From positions 310,001 through 374,000 of the forward strand of contig JACDTU010000015.1 of assembly GCA_022376465.1 (NCBI GenBank): a DNA stretch of 64,000 bases. The letters are read 5' to 3'. Position 1 is the first letter of the stretch. Each line of letters opens with the position of its first letter. The notes under the pieces were generated by a model that ran no database searches, had not been told where the DNA came from, and was given only the letters and a program-made list of their open reading frames with translations. The DNA comes from Cubamyces lactineus. Lineage: Eukaryota; Basidiomycota; Agaricomycetes; Polyporales; Polyporaceae. The translations under genes and the position numbers were made by a program. Shown here one piece after another: positions 10,980-24,439 of the stretch.

Positions 10980-13111
10980 CTACCGCGTCCTAACGAACCA
11001 TGCATCGCCGATTTCCCGAATCGACCCACTCGTCCTCTGCGCCCTCGCTTCCGCCACAACCTCATCCGTGACCATCGCGAAGCCACGCACCTGTCCATCC
11101 TCGACAACGAACTCGACACGCCCCATAGAGACAGCCGAATCGTAGTACTCGAACGCCGTCTTGTTCCACCCATAGCCTTGCGGGAAGAGCGCAGGGAAGA
11201 TGAGTCTGAACGAGTTACCACCAATGTGGAGCATGCGGATGTGGGTGGACCATAGGCGCGGCCAGGCTGCGAGGAGACGCGTCTCGGGGTGCTGTTCTCC
11301 AGAAGCAGCATCCACTGCGGCGAAGTCGGCGAGCACGTGTGCGCAGTATGATGACGTGCTGTTGGGAGAGCAGAGGGTGATGTCGCCGTAGCCGACGTTC
11401 GTGTAGTGCCCTGTGTATGCATCCAGATCGAGTGGCAGGGGCTTCGCGTCGTCTGCGGGTACCGCATTCTGTTCTTGTGGTTTCTCAGTCTCGCTGTCGT
11501 CGGTTCTGTGGCTGTAAGCCACACGTCTGTCAACGCATCTGGAAAAGTTGAACAGGTGATTTGAGCTCACTTCTCTACGGGCGGTGGTGTCGCGGGAAGC
11601 CCGAGCGCAATGTCGATCACCCGCTGCAGGACGGACATGGTCTCTTCGGCCTTGTCGTCCATGTTAGCGAGAATGACAGCTCCAAGATGATCTGCGGGTA
11701 GGAAAGCGACGAGGAGCGAGAAGCCCGGGATGGCGCCGGGGTGCCACACCACCTGTCAGATCGTCGCAGTGAGCATCTCAGAGCCTGGCAGCCGATGACG
11801 GTTGTGGACGCACATCGTGCCCCTTGTATGACATGCGGAACCAGCCCATGCCGTACCCAACGACAGAGATATCCTTTTCGGCCTCGCCGTGCACGATCGC
11901 GCGCGCAGTCGTCATGTCGGTCAAGACAGAGGCAGGGACAATGGTCCGGTTCGTGATCGGGTTGACCCCGCCGTTGAGCAGCGTCGCGAGCCATTTGGTC
12001 TGACGGGGTCATGAGTGTCAAGCTCAGATACTACAGAACACTGATAGCGGCCAACCATATCTTCGACGTTGGAAATTGCGCCGCCGGCACCAGCGAATAG
12101 ATCGTCTTCTGCATCGGACATCCAGAATGGCACTCTGCGAACACCGCGCGTCCAAGTCTGCGTCAAGCGGCCGGTTTTAGCAGCTTCTGAGGGAGAGAAC
12201 GAGGTAGACGTCATGTTTAGAGGCTTAAAAATCCGCTCTGCGACGAACGAGCCGTACGACATGTTGGCGTACTTCGCGACGATGTGCGCCCCAAGCATGA
12301 ACATCTGTTCAACATGAGGACGTTCAGTGGTGTGTCGGGGTCATATTCTCAGCCCGCGTAGAAAAGGGCAGAGATACACACCTGATTGTTATACGACCAC
12401 TGTTCACGTAGTTCGTACGCTGGCGGGAGGTGTCGCATTCTTCTGACCACGTAGGCAGCCGTGTCACCGGGCCGATACGAGTAGTCATGCCTTGTGGCAG
12501 AAGTTTCTCAGCAGGTTGTACCTCCGTAACAACTCGCCTGCAGGACTGACCTTGGCATTCCTGTTAGATGACTGAATGCGTCTCGCAAATTCGCCTTGGA
12601 CTCTGTCCATCTATCCTGGATAATCCATTCTCCCGGGAGAATATCTTTAAGCTTGGTCTCCCAATTGAATGCTTGCACGGCAGATGGGAGTGGCGTCATA
12701 TTGCGGCCTTGTGCATAATCCTCCATCAGGAGACCGACGGACGTGACAAGAAACGCTTTCGAACACGAAGCTAGCGCAAATAGGGCCTTCAGACAGTTGT
12801 TAGCATGTCGCTATTGCAGATGATCTCCGGGGAGTACTACGACTCACGTCAGGTGTGAGGTCGTTCTCCGCGCTTTCTTCCGTCTGACGCCCCCAGGCTG
12901 CAAACTCGACTACAGGCGTTTTGTCGTCGGCAAGTCGGACGACACCCAAGGAAAGGCCAGGTATAGTCGAGCTGTTGAGGACCTCCTGCACAAAGTGGGA
13001 CAACTCATGCGTGATAACGTTAGTCGATGAAGGTGATTTGCGAATACCCGATGCAGCCAAATACAGCTGTAAACCAGTGGCAGCCCACAAACCGAGAGGC
13101 CCGTATAGCAT
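10980..13111 (-). CDS. Class C beta-lactamase-like serine hydrolase
   Basis: Member of the serine beta-lactamase/penicillin-binding protein-like family, which in fungi includes esterases, amidases and peptidases. Exons on the minus strand: 13111-12848, 12786-12551, 12490-12382, 12304-12056, 11999-11814, 11752-11571, 11538-10980; 1785 nt, 594 residues. The N-terminus MLYGPLGLWAATGLQLYLAA looks like a signal peptide or membrane anchor. Catalytic motifs are present: SxxK as SCSK in FALASCSKAF, YxN as YNN in EQWSYNNQ, and the third motif as WHPGAIPGF. The last 190 residues form an extra beta-rich domain of the kind attached to fungal homologues. All three motifs are intact, so an active secreted or lumenal hydrolase is likely; the substrate is unknown. 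Confidence 0.88.
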
Positions 13112-14251
13112 GATGGCGCTTCGCCAAGCCCGCTGCTGGCTGTTGAGTGGACCACGGAGGGAGTGGTACCTTGCATTTCACCTCCTCCAGCATTTCCTAT
13201 ATATACCTTATTCAGCCAGCCTTTATGAATATCGGGGACTCGGTTGACTGCGATCAAATCAGCGTTGGGCGTGAATCCGAAGATCCTGATTCCTTCCTCT
13301 GCCGTGATCCACTGGTATCAATACGGGTTGATCATGGCCAGTGTGGTGTGCTGTGCGATATATAAAATTGCGGCACCATAGTCTTGACTATGGTACGTTG
13401 TATACATGTAGAAGACAAACGGTCGGGGTTGAGAGGATGTGAGCGAATACTGTACCTGCTACATCAGTTGAGTGAGTGAGGGCTATGCCACCAGGTATGG
13501 GCGCTTAATTAGAACCCTGCCCTAAACTGCAGGCAGTATAAATTGTGGGTGGGATGCGTCTCTTGTTTCCTCAGAACATACTCAGCTAGGATCTATTTTA
13601 TACGTACTAACTCGAGTCTCGCATGTTTACACATGCCACATCCTTCAAATCTAGTCGATGACTCCAGCGCCCGCTCGTATAACCGAGAACCATGGCCGCT
13701 TCGCGCGGTCTCGAGGACGTTTGGCCCGTCTGCGACGCGTCTCTTCGGAGGAGTGTTGCGACGAGCCAGCGAGCCGGGCGTATGTCTGATGGATTTATTA
13801 TGTAGTGTTCTCTTGTAACTCCTGTCTGTAATGCATCAAATTGCCCCTACGGATTCCTCGACTAGAACTTGGCCATGGATCAAACGTACGGGTAGTGCTC
13901 TCTTCAGGCCTGTTGTCCTTCTTTTTTTTTTTGCTTCGACTTCGTATCGTCAAACTTTCTCAACTCACGGACGCGTCCCTGCGCCCCGTCTCAACACCAT
14001 GGGGTGGGTCTTCTTGTTCACAAACAAGGACGGATCACGCATTTGCCAAGCTCTTGACAAGCTTTCATACATTCTCACATGTCATCTCTGTCAGTGAGAT
14101 GGGATGTAGTGTATTGATGTGATGTAGGGTAGGAGCTGTTACGATACGTGCACAGGGCAATTTCGTACTGAAGGATGGAGATGTAGCTATAGTAGAATGT
14201 CTAGTAGTTTGTACATGAAGTACTATACCCAACCTAACGAACGTCCTCGCT
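13112..14251. other. Intergenic, no supported gene
   Basis: About 1.1 kb between a leftward gene start (13111) and a leftward gene end (14252). It contains a 13-base T run near 13922 and AT-richer DNA. It probably holds the promoter of the hydrolase at 13111 and the 3' region of the next gene. No protein domain seen. Confidence 0.45.
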
Positions 14252-17200
14252 CTACAAAAGAAGCACGTCCGAGTCCAGGACATCAAACCTGCTGCCCGTG
14301 GTCGTCCTCTTCCTCGCACTCGCAGCAGCCGCACTTCCAGAGCTCCAGCTCGCGGTCGACACGTTCGCAGACGTCGCACGCAGCCGCCGCTCCGCCGTCG
14401 CGGGACGACGACGCTTCAAATGCACATACGGAGCGGTCTGGTGTCCGCGGTTTGTCGTCAGGATGTCCGCGCTTGGCCCGCTCTCAGGCTCCCGTGAGGC
14501 GTAGCGACCGGAGGGTTGGAACGCAACGTCGGGGCGCAGCGCGGCGTCCTTCCCGGTCGATGGCGGGGCACTCGACTTCGCTTCCACGGCTTGAGCGTGT
14601 CGTTGCTCCTTGTCTCGCTTATGCGCCTTCACCCGCTTCCGAACGCTATCGAATGACTCGACAGGCGCAGCAGGCGCTGTGGATTGTCGGAGACGCGGCC
14701 ATGCATCCTCAGGAAGATTCGTCGAAATGACGGAGAGAGGCCCAGGGTGTTGTTTGCCATCCGAGACACGAGAGACTACGAGGAGCGCCCTAGGAGCAGC
14801 TGTTGAGGACGAGGGTTTGGGATGCCAGACGGTGAGTTGCCACTGGTGTGTACGTGAAGTCAGAGTCGCCGCGGTCGCCGTAGCCTTGGACTTAGTCTCT
14901 AGAGGGTACACACAGTCGTGGGACAGAGAAGCAGACGGCGTAGATCCCGGTGACTTGGAGACGGCCGACGGTTCACCTACACTAGATGCCTGAGGGTCGC
15001 CAGAGAATGCTTCTGTGGGAGCGCTAGAACTAGAACCAGGTACTACAGCATCCCGGATCGTTGTCAAGCAAGACGACGAGGTAGCGACCGATCCCACGAG
15101 ACACGCAGGTGCAGGCGTTTTGGGTCGACCTGTCTGTGAATCTACATCGCTACGAACCCCAGACCGCGGGCAGAGAACCAGATCACCAGAGATAGACTGC
15201 GGCATGCCAGAGCACAGACCAGATCCACTAGATGCCGTCGGCTGCTGTAGCGCAAGCTCAGTCCGAGCAGACGAAGCTGGACGTGGCAAGAGCGCGTTAG
15301 AAGAGAAGATGTCGCCAGGAGTAGACACCACAGAGCCCAAAGGGGAAGGTTGACGAACACGTGAAGTGTTCGCTCCGAACATGATTCTAGTAGGTACAGG
15401 AGAACCCATACGCTGGCTGGGCGAAGGCGTGTTCTGACGGTGCTCTCCACGGAGAAGCACGACCGAGTGGTCTTCGCCCGCGCGCCCTTGCGGAGCCTGC
15501 CTAGCAGTCGGGCTCGGCTCAGGAACGATATCTGACCTCGTCTGGGCCAACGCTGCCAGGTCCCGCAGCTGCGCCCGAGCAGTAGCAGAGAACAAGCTCC
15601 CGCGTTTGTTCAGATGGCTACAGGAAGGACGCGTCGGCGTTGGAGACAGAGCGAATTCGGCATTCAGCTGCTGATCGCCAGCCAGCCTCCGGATGCGCCA
15701 ATTCTTAGACGAGTCGGCCATATTGTTGGACGCTTGTCGGTTTAAGGTTTCTCTACGTCGCTTAGCGGCGGGTACGACATCCTCGTGAGGGACGGGGACG
15801 ATGAGAGTGCTGAGGTAGGAGGTGAAGGCTTTGGGGACCCTCTTACGTCCGTCCGTAGTGATCAAGGCCTGGTCAGGGGTAGAAGTGATAGAGTTGCCAC
15901 GCGCAGAATTCGACGGCGAGACTGCGCCTGCAGAAGAAGTTCGCTCTAAGACGTTGTGTAACGGGGGAAAGGGCGATGTAGCTGGTTTGGCGGTAATCGC
16001 TGCATAGGTCAGAGGGACAGCGCTACGCGAGGCGGGCTGAACTGACGACATCGCGTGGAATACTTGAGTGGGAGGTGTTGCCCGTGCCGTCTTCGAGAAC
16101 ATTGAGCCTCTGGCCGTTCCGTTGGCAACGCTCGAAGACTTATCGTGCGTGTGGCCCGACCCTTGCCGTAGCGTAGTACTCCTCTCCAGCGCTACTAAGG
16201 GAGTGACGACCGTACCGGTCCCGCTCCGACTACGTCCGACCTCGAGAAGGGGTCGCATCACTTGCGAGCCACTTGTCAGCGGCGGGTTCTCGCGGCCATC
16301 AATGAGATTCAGCGCGATTCTGGAAGGTGTCGGCGTCGTTTCTGCGCGTTCTCGTCGAACCAGATGCCGGGAGGGCGGTGCACCTCTATTGTGATATATG
16401 CCGAGCGCGTCAGTGCACGATAACAAGGAGATACATCGCATTCAAACCTGTTCTCAGAGAATACAGCAACTGCATCCCGAGCAACGCTTTGGAGGCGACG
16501 ACGATCTTCTCTCGCCATAGAGACACTCGCAGCGGGGCCCGCTGGTAGCTGTGACGCAACGTAATCAATGCCTGAAGCAGTCAAATTGACCTGGTGTCCA
16601 ACCAGGCCGGTCCTGGATACTACCACCTGTCAAATGCAGCAGTTCAGCCCATGTAACAAACCATAGCACCAGAATGCATGCGCGTACACTTGGAACCCGA
16701 CGAGAGCGCGGTATTGGAGTTCGAACGGGGTGAGCTGGAATGCCACCGCTGGGAGCATCCTGGCCAGGGGTCGATGTCTCTGTAGGACTCAAAGTGACTA
16801 GCGAGGGATTCTGAACTGTGATCTGGGTAGTGGGACTGACAAGACGTTCTGATAGTTCCGAAGGTGAAGCCCGCTCGCAAGCAAGCGGTGCAGGATCAGT
16901 AGCCTCGGTTTCTGGAGCGACTAAATCATGGTTGCTTAGTTCAGACGGGCCCACTTGAGTGGTGACAGAGTGTTCTGCACCCGGGAGAGTTTCGCAGCGG
17001 GGAGCCTCCGATTTGAGGGCGACCATCGTGGCTGTGTCGTCACCTGAACTGTTTCGGTTCCTCGCGTCGCGTTCCTCAGGTTCACTTTGCTCGACAATGT
17101 CGCTCAGTGAACGCATATGAGAGGAGCCCGCCGATTCGCGGATAGAATCAGACGTAATATGTCCACCATCCCAAGATTCCAATAAGTGAGCAACAGGGTC

Positions 17201-17794
17201 GTCAGAAATAGCGGCTAGGGTCGTAGCTGATTCGGCTGACGCTTTGGGAGCTTGCAAAGCAGCTTTGGCCGAGAACAAAGGAGAGGACGAAGAGGAAAGT
17301 CTCAAAGTACGAGATATTGCTAGAGCAGGATAGTGCGAGACGGGCGAAGGACAAGGGGTCCGCCACCAGTTACACAGACTTGAGAGCAAGTACTCAAAGA
17401 CAGAGACCAAGATGGGCAAGCTTATCAGGATCGTTACAGAGACCCAGAACAGTGGCATGTCAGAGAGCGTGAATGAGAGCGGAGGAGAAGTAAGCTTGGA
17501 ACGGAGTTGAGAGACAATGGTCGCGACAGCCTCAAACACAGGATGGATCGTGTTCAAGTACGCAATCGTGTGGTCAGCATCGCCAATCGTGTCGAGGGAG
17601 AATAGATCCTCTGAAAGCGAGCCAGTAATAGTAGTAGCATTCTTTTCCGATGGCCCGGGAGGTAGATGGTGAAGGATATGAGGGCGAGGTAGAGACCGTG
17701 TCCAATCGGTTAAGGATGGTCCGTCCAGGTGGAGCTTGACCAGGAGTAAGGGCAAGAAAGACGCGAGAAATGCCCGAAGGAATGCGATGACCAT
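14252..17794 (-). CDS. Large membrane-anchored disordered protein
   Basis: Family not recognised. Three exons: 17794-16627, 16571-16448, 16385-14252, summing to 3426 nt, 1141 residues. The start MVIAFLRAFLASFLPLLLVK is a strong signal anchor. A second hydrophobic helix (FWVSVTILISLPILVSVFEYL) lies near residue 125, and a third (ILVLWFVTWAELLHL) lies near residue 375 just before the first intron. The remaining 740 or so residues are Ser/Thr/Pro/Arg-rich, with basic clusters near the C-terminus (VKAHKRDKEQRHAQ, HLKRRRPATAERRLR). The membrane-rich N-terminus with a basic tail could suit an ER or nuclear-envelope protein, but that is inference. The second intron starts gttTGA, a weak donor chosen because it restores frame. 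It is divergent from the gene at 18838. Confidence 0.72.
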
Positions 17795-18837
17795 TTTTAG
17801 GTAAGAGTGTTACGAGTGAAGAACAAGTAGGAGGTTGCGCGGAGTTGTCGTAGGGTATCGCGGAGGAGATGGTGGTGGTATCAGTCCAAGAGAAGATGGA
17901 GAATGCTTGGTGCGGGCGGCTCGGGAACCTCTGCTTCGTCACAATTGCAACCTCCTCCCGTCACAATTTCTCGTCTCGGCCAGGACAATCTTCGCTCGTC
18001 AGCGGTTCAGCGGTTGAGAACTGACGTTCAGCGCTGAATTGCTTATGTTTCCGCCTAAGGCTATACGTTCACTAAGCTTGTCCAGACACCGGGACTTAAC
18101 AGGCCTCCTAGGCACTCAGCCTGAAATGGGACTTGGAAGTCGCATATTGCTGCCTACCGTGCTCTTACCCGTTGCGTGATAAGTACAGAAAAGTGAGTAC
18201 TAGATGAGTCTTACGCTACATATTGGAGAGACGATTGTGCTTGATGCATGATGAGCTCCAGGATTATCTAAAAGAGACAGGACATTCGCGCGGGAGATGG
18301 TCTGTCAATTCAGCCGAGTACTTGCATAGCTCGCCCCGACATCGTCGGGGCCCTCCCGCGAAGCTACGACGTGTTCTGTGGTCCACTGATTAGCGAAAGC
18401 TTCTACAGCATGTCAGGCGACGCACGAAGTGGGCGCTCAGGAGCCAGAACCGTACGTTCAACAAGGACAAGGGCAGCTGCACACGGCCGCCCAGATACAG
18501 GTTTTCTGTGGCACACTCGCAGACGCTCACCACATTTCGAAATCATCGCAGATCACGACTGTGCTTTTGTTTTCTCCGTCGCAAGCTGCTGCCGCAACCC
18601 ACGGTCTCGTCTCCCTTGACGATACCTTTTGTCTGAACGAGGCTAGCCAAGTGCCTGTCGCGCCCTCAAGCATCCACACACGAGGTTTATATGCATCCCT
18701 CTGCCAGTGAGCAAATGCACCACGCTCTCCAATTTCCGCGCAGCGCGCCTAAGGTTTGGCTTGTTGTTTTCTCGCGCTCGGTGCCTGTAGCTATACACGT
18801 CCGGCTCGGCTGATTTAGCTAACGAACGGACTCTCCC
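17795..18837. promoter_or_regulatory. Divergent promoter region
   Basis: About 1 kb between the starts of a leftward gene (17794) and a rightward gene (18838), so it should carry both promoters. It contains a GC-rich 8-bp hairpin at 18333-18351. No coding signal was found. Confidence 0.45.
18333..18351. repeat. Perfect inverted repeat, 8-bp arms
   Basis: gccccgac, a 3-base spacer (atc), then gtcggggc: a perfect GC-rich inverted repeat about 490 bp upstream of the start at 18838. It could be a binding site for a dimeric factor or simply chance. Confidence 0.4.
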
Positions 18838-21152
18838 ATGGCTGGCCATGCCATTTTGAACCCCATCTGCATCCACCCTCTCGCTTCGCCCCCGTCATCT
18901 CCGTCCTCTGCCTTTTCGCTCGTCTCCCTCGACGACGACTCTCTCTGGGACTGCGGACTTCTTCAGCCGCCTTCGCGTACAACGTCTGCGGCCACGACGC
19001 TCCCTGCGTCGTCTTCCGCGTCTGCAGACAACTACTGCGACCCTGACTCGCCGTCATGCGCCTTGCGGCAGCGCCTCATGAACGTCCTCAACTTCACGAC
19101 CGAGCCTAGCTCGACATCGCCTCTACAGAATACGACCACATCCTATGACCCTCATGCCCTCGCATGCCCCGCTCTGCACCGCCCCGCCAACCCGGCCCCA
19201 CCCTGTACTCGCACTATGCTCCCCCCACTGACGCCCGCGCACGCCCACAAAATCGCGTACCCCTGTCTGCCACATTTCTCTTCGCCTCTGCCCACGATGA
19301 CCTTCGTCGCACCTGCTCCCCGCATCCCACTCGCCGACGTCTTGCGCCACCTCGACGCGTCGTGGCCGACCCCGGGACGCTCGCCCGTCACGCCTACGCC
19401 TCTGCGCGCTCATCACCACGGTGACCCACACAACGTTGACGCAGCTCTCGCATCCCCGCGCGATGGCGAACTGCCGCAGCTCGGGCTAGGACTGATGATG
19501 GGCGCAGCTTGCATGCCCATCCAGCTACCGCGAGCGTGCTTGGAGCTCGAGAGGGAATCGCAATCGCAAACCAGATATTCTCGGCGCCTACGCAATCTCG
19601 CACCCGCACCCCTTCAACTCGCGTCGCCCACGCCTCGCGCACCCTTCCGTACGCTCACACAAGCGCAGACGCCTTTCTCGGCGCCGGCTTGTACCACGAC
19701 GTCGACGCCGGCTGGTTACACCGAAATCCCACTCTCCGCCACCCAGCGTGCGCCTGTGCTTGACAACGTCTCGGTCTCGCCACAGTCCGATCGCAAGGCT
19801 TCCGTGTCGTCAACGATGGACACGCAATCGACCGCACCGACGTCCCTTGCATTCCCCGAGTGCTCGGAGAACGTCTGGCCCGCGAAGGGCACCCCAGTCT
19901 TCTCGTGGCAGCGTGCCAGTGTCTCGCAACCCCTCTCGCCACTGTCGTCCAAGTACGCCCATTCCGGGCCCTCTAACGCCGCAGGAAGAGCTGCGCGTGC
20001 GCGCAGCCCTCGCACGCCCTCGCGTCGATCGAGCCTCGAGTACGCGAACCCGTACACGCCTGGACTCCCACCTGAGTCCGGTCCGCCACCGTTGCGCCGG
20101 TCGGAGTGGGTTCCCCTACCGGAGCTGCACGACGACTTGAACGTGGAGGCGGAGGTAGAGGTGGGCGTACAACCGTCGCCTAGTGTACTGATTCTCTCGC
20201 CCCTTCGCGCGGACCTGAGAGGAGATCTGGGCGTCGAAGACCTCCAGATGAGGGCGGAGATGTGCTCGGAGACGATCGCGCGTGCGTCGATGGTACGTAG
20301 CGTATGCCTTACGACCAATATGCAGTTTGCTGACGCGACGCGCGAGTACAGCCGCTTCGCTCTTGTAGCATATTGCGGGAGCCGGAGTCCATCGCGCACC
20401 TGTGCAACAAGCTTAGGGACACGTTCACGTCCGTGCAACGAGCGCTGGACGAGACGCCCGATGACTTCGCCATCGACTGGTCAGAGACGAAGCGTACCTG
20501 GTACGCCAAACACTGGCAAGTGATCAGCTCCCTGGACAGGTAATATACACAGCGTACCTGCGCGCCCCCTTCCTCGCTCATCAAATCCATCTCTTGTTAG
20601 GAACCTAAACCTGTTCTACCTGCTCGCACACCAAGTCGAAGATCGGCCGCCCCGGATCCACCGGCTCGCGCCCATTCTCGACAAGCTGAGCACGTACCAA
20701 GCCAAGTTCGCCGACCTCGCGCGGAGGATCGTCGTACGTTGCCTCCCCTCTCACGCGCTCTGGACGATCTATCTCACTGACTCCGATATCGATATCTTGT
20801 CCGCATCCAGCTCTCGTACGAGAAGCTCCGCTTCCTCAGCCTGCGCGACCAGCTCTCCGTCGCCCACTCATACGCGCGACATCCGTTCGACGCCCATCGA
20901 AATACCGGCTTGAGCGGATCTGGAATGCTGCGGCACGACGCTCGCGCTGCTCGTCAGGAGGGCCGCGCGCGCCGGCGCGAGATTCGGGAGGAGCTCACGC
21001 GCGTGCGGGGCCGGATCCGCGCGATCCGCGAGCGTGGGTTAGATCCGACTGGGACTGGGTGGAACGAGGACGAGAACGCGATGCCCCGTAATGAGGACGA
21101 AGACGACGACATGATAGACGACAAGACTGGAGACGCGAGAGTGTGGTGGTAG
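18838..21152 (+). CDS. Orphan protein, disordered N-term, helical C-term
   Basis: Not recognised. Four exons: 18838-20292, 20352-20539, 20601-20733, 20811-21152; 2118 nt, 705 residues. Residues 1 to about 485 are Pro/Ser/Thr-rich and low complexity. The C-terminal 220 residues (exons 2-4) look folded and helical: REPESIAHLCNKLRDTF, then WYAKHWQVISSL, then LNLFYLLAHQVEDRP, ending in an Arg-rich helix (REIREELTRVRGRIRAIRER) and an acidic tail with EDEDDDMIDD. Exon 2 was started at 20352 because it gives the only open frame through the helical domain. The layout suggests an adaptor or chromatin/cytoskeletal protein, but I cannot assign a function. Confidence 0.75.
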
Positions 21153-21864
21153 TGTCAAGAGAGAGCGACGAAGATGAAGATAGATCACGGATGGTCGGTA
21201 GGAGAGAGCCGTCCAGAAACCCGACCTTTCACCGTGCGTGCATCAAGCAGGTCGCAGGTCTGCTCGTGAGGCGACCGAAGTGGCGTGATGTGGGTCGCGT
21301 CCCACAATCCCTCAAGCTGATAGCCATCACGCCCTTCGAGTTCGCCCCCCTCAGACACAGTAACGAAAACCTGCGAATGCTGCACATGACAGATCTCGTT
21401 TCTGGATGACTCCGGATCCACCCCGTACCCATCTCGATACCACGACGCACACGACTTAACACGACTTAACGACGGCTGGGCACGCGCATGCTGAGAGCGC
21501 CATGTCCGGTTCAACGATTCTGAACCTCTACTTGCAATTGTATGTATCTATAGCGGGAGTTGTTACGGTGTAGCCTATGCTGTCCTTTACCAACGTTACG
21601 GAACACTTAATACTCGATATAACGCTTGAAGCAGGCGGTGATCTTGACCCACTCGCACGAAGTCGCTCTGTGACCTGACTCGGAGGTGATGAGTACTGAG
21701 TACCGAGTCGTTGAATGTTATATTTCACGTATCAAGTAGTCGGTGGCGAAGCACATAGACATGTTTGGGACCCACATCGTCACGTTCAAGCAGCAGCTGT
21801 CTAAGATATCGTACAATGAAACTATGGCCCCGGCCATGGGGTATCCGAGCGTGCCTCTATAGAT
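21153..21864. other. Convergent intergenic region
   Basis: About 0.7 kb between two convergent stop codons. It should contain both 3' UTRs. No gene, RNA or notable repeat was seen apart from a tandem cgacttaaca at about 21451-21471. Confidence 0.45.
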
Positions 21865-24439
21865 CTAAGACGCAACAACGGTACCTCTTTTACGTCCTGG
21901 CGTGCTCTCGAACATGTTGCGCATCGCGGACTGCCGTGATCGATCCAACTTCATCTGGCCATCCACAAGAATCATCAGCAGGACGCCCACTTCGTCGTGC
22001 CGGACAAGGGGGCATATGAGCTCGCCCGTGGCGGGGTCATGAGTATCGAGGATCTGCTCGAGCTTCTGGACGGCGTCGTTGTCGGGAAGAGGCCGGCCCT
22101 CGTCCGCCATGCAGCGCAGGAAGCCCCGCAAGTCGTACACCTTCCTCTGGTCGTAACGTATCTTCCAGCCCGAGTTCTGCTGCTCTTCCTCGGCGGATTG
22201 GGGCAAGTTCGACTCCGACCCCGGTTCGACGGGGACGGTGACCCTGATCATCTCGAAGTAGATGAACCCCCAGCAGTTCCTTCCCGGGTCAGGACGCCCC
22301 ATGCGACGATGGTCCCAGTCGAAGTGGAACAACCAGGTGCCCCGAACTTGCCCAATGTGTGGCGGGTAGTTAAACATGCCGTGAACGGGAACGTTGACGA
22401 TGCGTCGTTCGCTCCAAGGCTCGCCAGGTTTGCGCACCCCGCAGGCAAACGCGGCATGGGCGAGCATGTTTGCGGTCATGTAGAATGGATTTCCGGAAAA
22501 CTGGTTGGGCCCCGAGCGTATCCGGAGCGGAAAGTCGAGATTCTCGCGCCACATAGTGTTCGCCGTCGACTCGCCGTAGTTGTACTCTTGAAACGCAAGG
22601 GGAAGGATGTCAGTGAGAGCCTGTACAACTTGTCCCGGGGTAGAAAGAACCGAGGAAACTACCGCAGGTGGATGCCTCGCCATGCGAGTGTTGTGCGCGA
22701 AGACGAAGGAGATAGGTGCGTGCACAAAGGGGAACTCGTCGTCATGGTAGAGAAGCAGGGTCGGACAGAAGAGGCTCTCGAGTTGATGGAACAGCTCGGG
22801 GTGCTCTAAGACGAGATCATGCAAGTTTCCGTTGTCGAAGAGCCCCGGGCCGTCAAAGTGCATGACGTGCAGTCGCCTCAATGACGGGATCGCGGAGATA
22901 ATGCGAGGGATGTCTTCAGCCTTGAGAGCAGTATTCCAGCTTAATGACAAAGCTTCGATGTCCGGAAACCTGGTCACGAGGGAAATCACCTGGTCCGCGG
23001 ACAGAATGTGGTCGGAAAGATTGAGGAATGGCCCGACACCGAGCTCCTGGAAAACCCAGGCGAGCACTTCAATGAGAGTGTCCATCAGGGGTATCAAGGG
23101 TTCGGAGCGTAGAATGAATTGCAGGGCCTTTATAGGATGCAGGATATGCCGAAGGCGCTGGATGGATGGCTGCGACAACCATGCACGAAGCTCCGATTCC
23201 TCGAATACGCTATGCGGATTGTTGGACCAAGGGCCTATCGGTGGATTCGACAGGGGGGTGCCCTCCAGTCGCTCGCATTCGATGATCCAGTACATAGCAA
23301 GCTCGTGATCGGCATACTCCAAATCATAGTCTGGTACTCCGAAAGATAGATGAAGAGGGCGTCCGAAGGCGTACTCAAAAGGTCTAGGATCCTTGAGAAT
23401 TTGGACAATAGCATTAGCACGACGATAGGTCTCTTCCAGCGTGTCCTGCAGCTCGTAAGGAGGTAGGACCGCCTTACCGATGGCCTCGTGACATGCGCTG
23501 CATAGGAACTGAGCCCTGAGGGCTTCTAGTTCATTGGGCGGGGCGAGACCCAGGTACAGAGAGATGACAATATCCAAGGGCATGGGAGAATCTTCCAGCT
23601 CGGGAATCGTGAGCTGCTTGGGGCCCGACCTGTCTGGAAATGCTTCCGATGGCCAAGCTTCTCGCAAGGCCTCTGCTGGTATGAGTTGATATCCTCCAAG
23701 ATCGATCAACGACCAGAAAACGCTTAAAACGTCTGTGAGGCATTTTAAGGCCTGGTCTAGCGAACGCAAGTAAGCCCTAGAAGGTCTAGATTAGAGGTAT
23801 ACGAGTGTTCTTTTACCTTCTGCATTGAGCTTGACGGGCCCTTCGTTAGTATCTCCTTGCTTCTGGGTGCTGAACAGGTGACTGGCATATACACCAAGAT
23901 ATTGATGAGCTGACAACGGTGATCCTCCAGGCTCAGCCATAAAACAATAGGCCGGTCTGTCAACGTCGGTTATGTCGATGACGCAAATGCCTTGATCGTT
24001 CTGGCAAACTCGCGCTGCAGGGACACAGGCTTGAGATGTCAGTCCGCTAGTTGTACGGAACACACTCACCCGTAGACCAGCAGCTCTCATATCTGGTGTC
24101 CAACAAACCAGACTTATATGAGCTGCTGCTGAGGTATGTTTGGAGCTCTAGGTCTGTCGTCCAGCTGATAGAGAGAAGTGACGAGGTGTAGGGACAGGGA
24201 ACCGCAGGATTAAAGATCGAGTCTGTGTTACTCAAGCACTGGAGACAATGTCGCAATTCGTCGCGTACTATCGCCTTGTTCTCTGCCTGACGAAGGAGGT
24301 TGAAGAAACGATGCAACGCTTGTAGAGGCATCGTCCCAAAACACCACTGATGGTGTAACGCAGCTACGCACTGATACCCCCACCTTCTCCCTTGGGTTGG
24401 TCCACGAGCGATGAGAAAGACTTGCAATCTTTCACCCAT
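21865..24439 (-). CDS. Orphan 819-residue fungal protein
   Basis: No domain I can name. Three exons: 24439-24070, 24014-23817, 23756-21865; 2460 nt, 819 residues. The N-terminus contains YQCVAALHHQWCFGTMPLQ and DTRYESCWSTG, patterns that look like a conserved Cys/His/Trp-rich module; the rest is mostly helical. The middle (IEALSLSWNTALKAEDIPRI, then SLRRLHVMHFDGPGL) resembles leucine-rich repeats. A C-terminal block (VPVHGMFNYPPHIGQVRGTW, HFDWDHRRMGRPD) is rich in aromatic and His residues. No signal peptide or membrane helix is evident. The second exon could start 15 nt earlier (24029) in the same frame. A tRNA gene lies about 170 bp upstream on the other strand. Confidence 0.75.

Noticed and set aside
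15142..15450. Antisense hydrophobic frames inside the 14252-17794 gene
   Set aside because: Shadow frames of a long, well-supported sense exon.
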